The notes beneath the pieces were generated by a model. The model searched no databases and had not been told where the DNA came from. It was given only the letters and a program-made list of their open reading frames with translations. A stretch of DNA of 37,471 nt from a virus: positions 1 through 37,471 of IMG/VR virus record IMGVR_UViG_3300042261_001553. The stretch is one strand, 5' to 3'. This document shows, piece by piece, positions 31,056-37,471 of the stretch; positions within the stretch are counted from its first letter, which is position 1; every line of letters starts with the position of its first letter. The position numbers were made by a program, and so were the translations under genes.

Positions 31056-31441
31056 TTGATTTCGTTTGCACCCTCTGTTTGTTCACGTTCGCGACGCTTC
31101 CGTTTCAAGTGATGCCTCCTCGCGCGAGAAGTTAGGTCTGTCCGTTCGCCAAGCGGCAGAATTATTCCCAACTCTACGCGACGATGTTCTCGCTCGGTTT
31201 CGGTAAGCCCGCCCCAAATTCCATTTGCTTCATTACGGATACCATAGTCTCTGCACTGTTCAAGAACAGCACAGCCGTTGCAGACCGCGATTGCCCTAAT
31301 CGTCGCGGGTAATTTTTTGTGATTGGTTCCAGATGAAGCGGTGGGGAAAAATGGAGCGACGTCCATCCCCCTACACGCCGCTAAGGAAATATCAAATGGC
31401 AGATGAACCTTGCGAGATACTGGTGTTGGGCTGTGGTACAT
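31052..31441 (-). CDS. WhiB-family Fe-S transcription regulator
   Basis: 129 aa. Four cysteines of the [4Fe-4S] site: AAC-RGMD, then CNGC and C in VCNGCAVLEQCRDYG; followed by the GIWGG turn and a basic tail (RRHHLKRKRRERE) that would contact DNA. WhiB proteins occur only in actinobacteria and their phages, so this fixes the host group. They act with the host sigma factor or block host WhiB. It heads the replication operon and has its own TTGACA promoter, so timed or self-regulated expression is likely. Confidence 0.95.
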   Translation of the reverse strand: MYHSPTPVSRKVHLPFDISLAACRGMDVAPFFPTASSGTNHKKLPATIRAIAVCNGCAVLEQCRDYGIRNEANGIWGGLTETEREHRRVELGIILPLGERTDLTSRARRHHLKRKRREREQTEGANEIK

Positions 31442-31449
31442 GGTGCAAC

Positions 31450-31479
31450 ATCGTATTGCCCCAAAACATCAAATGTCAA
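31450..31479 (-). promoter_or_regulatory. promoter of the whiB-primase-terS operon
   Basis: On the minus strand, TTGACA (31474-31479) and TACGAT (31450-31455) with an 18-base spacer. The -10 ends eight bases before the whiB ATG, so the leader is absent or one or two bases. The -35 lies inside the end of the upstream gene. Confidence 0.65.
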
Positions 31480-31912
31480 CAGTATTCCGTTGCGACAAAA
31501 CAATTTTTTTTATCTGCTCATAATCCAACAACACAGTCGCATAATTTACGGAGAGCCGACCGTCATCATCAATGGACGACACGATTTCCACACTTTCGTT
31601 AGGGCACCCGAAAGCGCTAGCCAACGCCGACTGCATGCGGGCAATACTGACCTCATCAACGATATCTTGGTCATAGAAATCCCACAATTCTTCCATTACC
31701 GGCGGAGGAACCACAGTCAGCGTCCGCAACTGCCTACCAGTTTCGACCGCTACGACGCACCAAGTGCACGCTATCTGCTCGGTTTTGGCAGGACGTTTTC
31801 TTATCTCCACATGACCGCACTCAAGCGTATGGTGGTACTCAACCCCACCCCAATTCCCGACCCGCGATATGTCTTTTACCGTTTTTTGAGGCGCAGATTT
31901 TTTATTTACCAT
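31469..31912 (-). CDS. Cys-motif hypothetical phage protein
   Basis: 147 aa; GAGGG lies five bases before the ATG. HHTLECGHVEIRKRP and then IACTWC give three Cys and neighbouring His residues for a likely zinc site. The rest is mixed alpha/beta with VVPPPVMEELWDFYDQDIVDEVSIARMQSALASAFG. Similar small zinc proteins with an 'ECGH...CxxC' layout are frequent in actinophages; function unknown. The start is just after the stop of the metallopeptidase gene. Confidence 0.75.
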   Translation of the reverse strand: MVNKKSAPQKTVKDISRVGNWGGVEYHHTLECGHVEIRKRPAKTEQIACTWCVVAVETGRQLRTLTVVPPPVMEELWDFYDQDIVDEVSIARMQSALASAFGCPNESVEIVSSIDDDGRLSVNYATVLLDYEQIKKIVLSQRNTVDI

Positions 31913-31920
31913 TTAAACCC

Positions 31921-34638
31921 TCAAGGGTTGACGTACATTCGTTCCTGCTGTTCATGCAGAGCCTGAGCATACTTCCCTGCGTCCCTGTCGTTGCTGAATT
32001 TTCCAAGGTGCTCACCAGTCTTCCTGTAGTGATTCCACGCTTCCCTATCGCTAACGACTTTACCCGTTCCATCAGGGTTTCTAATTACGGTCGGAACAAG
32101 CACCGTAATTCCATTTTCTTCAAAGGATACTGACCTGACAGTACTGATGGAACCATCCGCATTACGAACTTTTGGTCTGTTTTTAAGATTTATATTTCCT
32201 TTTTCGATTTGTCCGGATGCCATACGGGGTTTTGTTTTTTGTGGAGCCTGAGTTTCCTGTGGTGTTCCATCGTAGATTTTCCCATCGCCGTCATGGTCTT
32301 TGGGTGCATTTTGACCACTATTAGCGGTTCCCGAAGTACTGATAGTAGGTCCAAGCGATTTTGCTCGCGGGCGGTTTCGGTAACTCGCAGCCCTCCGCTC
32401 AGCAATCGTAGTGTTCGCCACAAACTGGCGCCCTCTCTTGTCGCCCTCAATCTTTTTGCGGTTCGTCGCCGCTCTCTGCGCGGGAGTCAAACGACCCCAC
32501 ACCTTGTCCGGAAGATATCGGCGCATTTTTCCGTTACGCAAAGCAGGTTTACCGTCAGAAGTACGCCACTTCTCGCGCGTCCACTTCTTCAACGAGCGCT
32601 GTTTCTTATTCGGTGACTTACCCTTCTTGTACCCGCCACCAGCCTTACGGTATCTGACCGCTACCAACTGCGCTTTACGAGCAGACCACTGCCCAGGTCT
32701 GCCACCTTCGCTACCAGCCATAACCCGTGCCTTGATTCGTTCACGCAACGCATTGTTCGTATACGGAGACTCACCCTTTACATCAACAGCATTGGATTGA
32801 ACGAGATAAAACTCAGCAACCCTATCGTTGTACACAGACATATTTTCTCCCGTCTTACCCTTCAATTTTTTGGCGATTCGTTTCCCTCTTCTGTACGCAC
32901 GCCTCACCAAACTTCCTATCGCTTCCAGCATCACTTTTGATTGCGCGGTTTCTTCAGAGAAATATTCTTGATTTTTGTTCTCTTTTCGCGGTGTCGCATT
33001 AGCCAAACCAGAGCACAACGAAATTTCAATTGCACCCGTTTTACTGAACGACAAATCAGAATGCTCATGCACATTGTTCATGTTTGCTTCTTTCTTCGCC
33101 AGCCACCTAGAAATTTTGCTCCAAGGCGCTGAAAGTTCTTGGTGGGGAGCATTCAAACCAATCCTGTCTGCTGAACGCTGTTCGGCGACCCATTCGGCGA
33201 AATTAACTCCAGCATATGCAGAGGTTTGCACCATTCTCCTGCCTCCATCCCCATAAATTAACGCCATCATGCCCCTGTTCATGTGGTCAAACCAGAACGA
33301 CCATGCGTAATTATTAGGGTTCCTCATCGCATCCAAGATGCTTCCGCGACCACCGCGCCCGTCAACAAAATAATTTCCGTTTGCATCATTGGATACATAA
33401 TGCGTAATCAATCTGTTCGCTGCCATAATCCACAAAATGTCTTCGGGGATATTTGCCCGCCCATACTTATCCAACAACTCACCGTGCAGAACCTCCCGTA
33501 TACCCGGCGCGTTTAACGCCGGCATCGGGTCATCAGGCAACTTTTCTATAGCGTCTTTGACGACGGCTATACCCTGCGTAATGAAGTCCTCCATATCTTT
33601 GACATGTTTATCTGTTATCTTAAAATTCGGATTTTTCACGCCGACTGTTGCCTGTTTTTGGAGGTTCCTCAAAATCACAAGATTGCGTGCAACGTCAGCC
33701 CTAGTTTTCGGTTCAATAATAAATTTTTCGGAAGTAAGCCAAGAATAATAGTGTTCCACATGCGCAAATTCGTGGTCAGCGACATACGCCCCATACAGAT
33801 AATCAAGTTGGTCTTCTGACATCCCCAATTGGTCTAATGGCAACAAAAATGGTCTCTCCAACCCCCACAATCGTTTATTGATGTTGGTGATGTCTGCTGT
33901 TTCTACTGAAAGGTCTGGTGCGAAATCAACATATGAATACATCATCGGTCGCTGCTGGTCGTCTTTGATGCCTTTGATTCCATCAGAGACAATTCCCGCT
34001 ACGCCGTCGTAGTCAACCGCAGCATTTCTGTCACCTCTGCGACTAATGTCGCGAATCAACTTTGCAACATCAGGGCGTTCTTCACCTTTTTGAAGTAACG
34101 ACAACAATAAACCCATTTCTGCTGGCGTTGGAGGTTCGTTATTGAACACTCTTGCAATTTCTCCATGTTCCAATGCACGCTCAGAGTCACCAAGATTTGG
34201 GTAAACCGATTTAAGTGCTTTTACTGCATTCTCATTTTTTGTCAAATCACCAAATTGTTTGGTGTAGCGCTCGTAAATTGAGGCATGCGCTTTAAGCATT
34301 TTCTGCGCTGCTTTAAGCGAACGCTCCTGTTCGTCACTGCTTGGTTTCCGCGCTTGAATTGGGTTAACTGTCGCCGATTTATCGGAACGAAGGTTTCTGA
34401 CTTTGTTGAAAACTTTTTGAAACAATGACGCCAATTCGTCAACAGGTGGGGTGTACGGGATATTGTCCTTGCCACCAGGACCGGTTCTGAACCCATCATC
34501 ATCGCCGTCAAACTCGGCGACGCCACCAATCGGCGTACCAAGAACCTTTGCCGACACCAGATTTGGGGTTTTTGAAGGTTTACGAGACGAAGTCTTTAGC
34601 CAATCTGCATTCGCATTTGAGTTATCAATAACAATCAT
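31921..34638 (-). CDS. virion-associated metallopeptidase-like protein with DUF5872-like and ejection-protein domains
   Basis: 905 aa from ATG 34638, chosen because AGGAAA lies six bases upstream; ATG 34662 is in frame. Order: the 30-residue tag LGTPIGGV..DGDDDGF..GGKDN at residues 32-61; helices; HEFAH (33760-33774) within DHEFAHVEHYYSW, then NFAEWVAEQRSADRIG, matching the HEAAH protein at 415; a region like DUF5872 (32413-32750: RPGQWSARKAQL, KKWTREKW, RYLPDKVW, TNRKK, GRQFVANT); a second loop DHDGDGKIYDGTPQE; and a C-terminal ITVLVPTVI..DREAWNHYRKTGEHLGKF. I associate that last segment with phage internal or ejected proteins. The combination points to a packaged, injected protein with protease activity. 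Confidence 0.85.
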   Translation of the reverse strand: MIVIDNSNANADWLKTSSRKPSKTPNLVSAKVLGTPIGGVAEFDGDDDGFRTGPGGKDNIPYTPPVDELASLFQKVFNKVRNLRSDKSATVNPIQARKPSSDEQERSLKAAQKMLKAHASIYERYTKQFGDLTKNENAVKALKSVYPNLGDSERALEHGEIARVFNNEPPTPAEMGLLLSLLQKGEERPDVAKLIRDISRRGDRNAAVDYDGVAGIVSDGIKGIKDDQQRPMMYSYVDFAPDLSVETADITNINKRLWGLERPFLLPLDQLGMSEDQLDYLYGAYVADHEFAHVEHYYSWLTSEKFIIEPKTRADVARNLVILRNLQKQATVGVKNPNFKITDKHVKDMEDFITQGIAVVKDAIEKLPDDPMPALNAPGIREVLHGELLDKYGRANIPEDILWIMAANRLITHYVSNDANGNYFVDGRGGRGSILDAMRNPNNYAWSFWFDHMNRGMMALIYGDGGRRMVQTSAYAGVNFAEWVAEQRSADRIGLNAPHQELSAPWSKISRWLAKKEANMNNVHEHSDLSFSKTGAIEISLCSGLANATPRKENKNQEYFSEETAQSKVMLEAIGSLVRRAYRRGKRIAKKLKGKTGENMSVYNDRVAEFYLVQSNAVDVKGESPYTNNALRERIKARVMAGSEGGRPGQWSARKAQLVAVRYRKAGGGYKKGKSPNKKQRSLKKWTREKWRTSDGKPALRNGKMRRYLPDKVWGRLTPAQRAATNRKKIEGDKRGRQFVANTTIAERRAASYRNRPRAKSLGPTISTSGTANSGQNAPKDHDGDGKIYDGTPQETQAPQKTKPRMASGQIEKGNINLKNRPKVRNADGSISTVRSVSFEENGITVLVPTVIRNPDGTGKVVSDREAWNHYRKTGEHLGKFSNDRDAGKYAQALHEQQERMYVNP
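34456..34545 (-). repeat. 30-residue DGDGDGF tag, copy in the metallopeptidase gene
   Basis: Encodes VLGTPIGGV, DGDDDGF, TGPGGKDNIP. 24 of 30 residues match the copy at 36029-36118, and the DNA is also clearly similar. Confidence 0.9.
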
Positions 34639-34648
34639 AAACGCTTTC

Positions 34649-37471
34649 CTATTCGTCTTCACCAGGTTTGGGGAATTCTAGACCTTCCATCTTGAACCTC
34701 AATGCCGTCGCAGAGTACAAGCGACCCAAAACAACTTTCATTGTCGGAGAAGCAACAATAAATTCAGCCTCAAATAGAGCACCAGGTCCTGTCAGCGCAG
34801 TGCTATAGACCCTAGACCTAGGAACTTTTGCCCCCATCAACACTCCCTGCGGTACATTCTCCATGAAATCGATGGCACGCGACAAATCTACAGCCCATGA
34901 CGACAGTGGTCTCATGCGTGCCTCATCCTCAACTATAGCCGTTTTTTCTGCGTATTCAATCCATGCAGAATCGTTATCAAATTTTTCTTGCATCAGTTTA
35001 CTTTCTTGATTTTGTAATTCTTTAAATCTTTGCTTGTTGGCACCAATTGCTTCTAGGCGCGTGTTCTTGCCGGCTCTAATTGCATAGTCAGATTGCAAAT
35101 CAGCGAACTCTTCGTCTGACATATTCTCAAGTTGTTGAAGATAACTTCTAACATATTTTAAGTCTCTTTCTATTGTGTAATATTGTTGAACATCTTTCAG
35201 AAGCCCTTCAACTTTGTCGTAGCCCTGCTTGCTGACCCCCCTATACAAATCAACCTCATCTATTCCGGAGTCCTTCAACATTTGTTGTGTTCGTGCATAA
35301 GTCGCATCAAACTGAGCGTCAAGAACTTTCCGCATCGCAGGCTCAGACATCAGTTTATCCAATATGTTTCGCGCTAAACCTGTCTCCCCTTGATATTCGA
35401 TTTCTACGTCTTCAAAAATTTGTGCACCCACAAAATCCTGTGTGTCACCAGTAATGTCGCGAACTCTCTTTTCTGCGTTGCGCTGAACAAGCAACGAAGC
35501 CAAATTATTTCCATTTGCGCTTATCGCCCAAGAAGTAACAAGCCTCCCAGCGATTTCAAGCACGGGGTCGTCGCTATTTGACTTAAAACTCAGTAGTGAC
35601 ATAACTTTTCGGGCGTCTTCGTCGGTAACGCCCAAAGCACGCATATCCGCAGCGGTCTGTACAGCAATACGAGCCTTCATATATTTTCGGGCAGACTCAT
35701 GCTGAATCTGCTTTATGTCACCCCACCCGACAGTAGAACGAACATCTTTAACAACCGCACTCCATTTTTCTTTATCTTGTATTTCTTCCGCCAAATTTGG
35801 GTCAAGAATTTTTAGCGCATCAATAACCGCAGTGTCATTCGGGGCGTTTTCTATAACAGACAAACCGTATCCGTTGACCGCATAAGTCATCTTTTGCGAC
35901 TTGTTTTCCATGTAGCGAAGTTTTGGTGCGTTGAGGTCAATCTTGCCTTCAGGTTCCGAAACAACCTTCTTGCCAAGTTTTTGGATTACTGCATCTAAAT
36001 CAAATTTTTTGATAGAAGCAACAACAACAGGGACATTATCTTTTCCACCAGGACCGGTCACGAACCCGTCACCATCACCATCAACATCAGAAACGCCACC
36101 AATAGGCGTACCAAGAACCTTCACCATTAAATGCTTCATATTGTCTTCTTCTGAATCGACCAAATCCCAGTAACCGAACTTCAACACGGCTGAAACGCTC
36201 GGAACGTCCATTCTCTCATCCCGAACAAGCAAGTATCCAGAGTCGTTCTCAACTTCAAATAGTCGCTTTGTGCCAGAAACAGCAACAAGCACACCCGAAT
36301 TCTGTTTATCGGCTTTACCTTGCAGGTCTCCCGGTTCCGCAAATTTACCCTCTTTCGGCAAAACCTGAACAGATATACCCAAATCAGCCAACTTTTTCTG
36401 CAAATCCGCGTTAGCAAATTTATAGCCATCAGGCACGGCAACATAAGCGATGTCATCAACACTTACGCCACCCAGTATTTGCGCCTCGTGATAGTGATTC
36501 CCCCACATCGCATAATCGGGTGTTTTGTCATTGACGCTCCCATTCCACCCGCCCTGAACACCAATCCCCTTGGGGTCGTTTAGAGGTGAAACACCGAGAA
36601 ACTGACCAGCAAGAGAATCGCCGGCAGTCATCGTTGCGCGCTTTTCAACATCGCGTTTCATCACAATCTTCAATGAACCATAAACTTTGTCTAATTCCCC
36701 AATATTCTCTACACCTTTTTCAAAGAAAAATCCGTATACAGGACGAGCAGATTTTTTTCTCCCCGCAAGCGGGATTCCAAACAACATTTGCTCGGCGAGC
36801 GCGCGTTGCTCCATCTGCATTCGCAATTTATCTTTTTCTTGCGAATCCCTGCGCTCAAGAAGCCATTTATCTACAAACGCGTTTTCACCATTATTCTCAA
36901 AAAGGTTTTTGTATTTACCGTCAGACAAAACTTTGTCAAGAACATCTTCCGCCAATGCAATGCCGATTCTACGGTTTGTGTCTCCGACAAGTTTCTTGGC
37001 GACTTCATTTGCGTCAGGAACCGCACCTTCACGCTTTATGTCAGCCATGAACTGAACGATTTTCCCGTGCTTTTCCGTCCCCATGAGCCTGTAACTAAGC
37101 CATCTACCAAACGGATTTGGATAGTGGGCAGGAGAGTTTTCGTACTTTTTATAGTCCAACATTTTTTTATAAAACGGATGCGTTTCTTTTACGCCGTCTT
37201 TTTTGAGCGCCTCAATCACATGATTCACATAATCGTCACTCCACTTTTTAACCGTTCTGTGGCGAACCATGACAGGAACTCCGTTATCTCTAACAAACTT
37301 CAACAAATCTTGCGCTTCTTTTGATTTTGTTTCATCACCAAGGGCGTTAAACATGTCTTCAAAGATGCTTAGTTCTTTGTCTTTGTCGTTGGCGTCGAAG
37401 GCAATATATGCCCCATCCATCATTGAGTTCACCAGCCAATGAACATCATCTCTGTTTCTATATTTCTCAAG
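34649..37471 (-). CDS. large ADP-ribosyltransferase-type virion protein (partial, 5' end outside window)
   Basis: The frame stays open to the right edge, with 940 residues visible. A GTG at 37432 exists, but the frame continues upstream without a stop, so the true start is probably outside. The first half includes MWGNHYHEAQILGGVSVDDIAYVAVPDG, which recalls the DUF3626-type domain. The 30-residue DGDGDGF tag is internal (36029-36118). The C-terminal third has the R-S-ExE pattern of ADP-ribosyltransferases: DLYRGVS (Arg at 35240-35242), SSWAVDLSRAIDF (about 34880-34909) and FEAEFIV (ExE at 34763-34771). It would transfer ADP-ribose from NAD to a host target. Long helices lie between. A TAGGAAAG links its stop to the next gene's ribosome site. 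Confidence 0.85.
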   Translation of the reverse strand, partial: LEKYRNRDDVHWLVNSMMDGAYIAFDANDKDKELSIFEDMFNALGDETKSKEAQDLLKFVRDNGVPVMVRHRTVKKWSDDYVNHVIEALKKDGVKETHPFYKKMLDYKKYENSPAHYPNPFGRWLSYRLMGTEKHGKIVQFMADIKREGAVPDANEVAKKLVGDTNRRIGIALAEDVLDKVLSDGKYKNLFENNGENAFVDKWLLERRDSQEKDKLRMQMEQRALAEQMLFGIPLAGRKKSARPVYGFFFEKGVENIGELDKVYGSLKIVMKRDVEKRATMTAGDSLAGQFLGVSPLNDPKGIGVQGGWNGSVNDKTPDYAMWGNHYHEAQILGGVSVDDIAYVAVPDGYKFANADLQKKLADLGISVQVLPKEGKFAEPGDLQGKADKQNSGVLVAVSGTKRLFEVENDSGYLLVRDERMDVPSVSAVLKFGYWDLVDSEEDNMKHLMVKVLGTPIGGVSDVDGDGDGFVTGPGGKDNVPVVVASIKKFDLDAVIQKLGKKVVSEPEGKIDLNAPKLRYMENKSQKMTYAVNGYGLSVIENAPNDTAVIDALKILDPNLAEEIQDKEKWSAVVKDVRSTVGWGDIKQIQHESARKYMKARIAVQTAADMRALGVTDEDARKVMSLLSFKSNSDDPVLEIAGRLVTSWAISANGNNLASLLVQRNAEKRVRDITGDTQDFVGAQIFEDVEIEYQGETGLARNILDKLMSEPAMRKVLDAQFDATYARTQQMLKDSGIDEVDLYRGVSKQGYDKVEGLLKDVQQYYTIERDLKYVRSYLQQLENMSDEEFADLQSDYAIRAGKNTRLEAIGANKQRFKELQNQESKLMQEKFDNDSAWIEYAEKTAIVEDEARMRPLSSWAVDLSRAIDFMENVPQGVLMGAKVPRSRVYSTALTGPGALFEAEFIVASPTMKVVLGRLYSATALRFKMEGLEFPKPGEDE
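36029..36118 (-). repeat. 30-residue DGDGDGF tag, copy in the ADP-ribosyltransferase gene
   Basis: Encodes VLGTPIGGV, VDGDGDGF, TGPGGKDNVP. Unlike the other two copies it is in the middle of the protein, just before the region that leads to the ADP-ribosyltransferase domain. Confidence 0.9.

Noticed and set aside
32209-32616. 135-aa open frame on the plus strand
   Set aside because: Shadow of the basic DUF5872-like part of the minus-strand metallopeptidase gene.
1-37471. tRNA genes, CRISPR arrays, integrase or insertion sequences
   Set aside because: I saw no TTCGA-type arm with a matching acceptor stem, no regularly spaced short repeats and no recombinase or transposase motif. A tRNA scan could still find a divergent tRNA.

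Overview
The window is a 37.5 kb piece of a tailed double-stranded DNA phage that infects an actinobacterium. The phage assignment rests on an HK97-fold major capsid protein, a primase-helicase, a small-terminase-like protein and tightly packed, overlapping genes. The actinobacterial host is inferred from a WhiB-family Fe-S regulator, from HGT...CRC-type and CPVCGHPTGDC-type small zinc proteins that I recall from actinophages, and from several promoters placed so that transcription would begin at the start codon (leaderless mRNAs). Genes run off both ends. No large terminase, tail, lysis, integrase or tRNA gene is visible.

Left arm, 1-17.1 kb (+ strand): a run of unusually large, modular, probably virion-associated proteins lies upstream of the capsid gene. 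It includes a 1088-aa protein with a ParB-like DGHHR motif and an HEAAH zinc-protease motif, a 447-aa protein, and two giants of 1850 and 1392 aa that each end in an atypical kinase-like domain (Lys, Glu, DRHxGN, D). A 445-aa protein with three Cys-pair repeats closes the run. These proteins share a small set of exchangeable modules: a Cys-X17-Cys motif in four of them, an N-terminal ~65-residue module in two, a SERRRVRRE block in two, and a SFRNVNN block in three copies. Small ORFs of 65-117 aa are interleaved with the large ones.

17.1-20.2 kb (+): the capsid gene, much more GC-rich than its neighbours, with a strong terminator after it. Next come a 275-aa protein carrying a DGDGDGF loop, two very small genes (51 and 43 aa) and a thermonuclease-like nuclease.

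20.2-26.4 kb: a leftward operon headed by a tyrosine/dual-specificity phosphatase diverges from a one-gene unit encoding a basic 84-aa protein. The two promoters share the same AGGGGTTG -35 context around a dyad. Then come a zinc-ribbon protein, a B12-dependent class II ribonucleotide reductase, a small phage protein, a class beta DNA methyltransferase (- strand) and a Lys-rich, histone-like protein (- strand).

26.5-28.5 kb (+): an unknown protein, a MazG-like pyrophosphohydrolase, a small basic protein and a clavaminate-synthase-like Fe(II)/2-oxoglutarate oxygenase.

28.5-37.5 kb (- strand): a large ADP-ribosyltransferase-type protein (partial), a metallopeptidase/DUF5872-like virion protein, a zinc-binding protein, WhiB, primase-helicase, a small-terminase-like HTH protein and a tiny membrane protein. 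The first two of these carry the same 30-residue LGTPIGGV...DGDGDGF...GGKDN tag seen near the capsid gene.

The main interpretation is an arsenal of modular proteins, likely packaged or injected, that combine shared docking modules with C-terminal enzymatic heads (two kinases, an ADP-ribosyltransferase, two zinc proteases), encoded on both flanks of the capsid region. Packaging and injection are inferences; the modules and catalytic motifs are read directly from the sequence.
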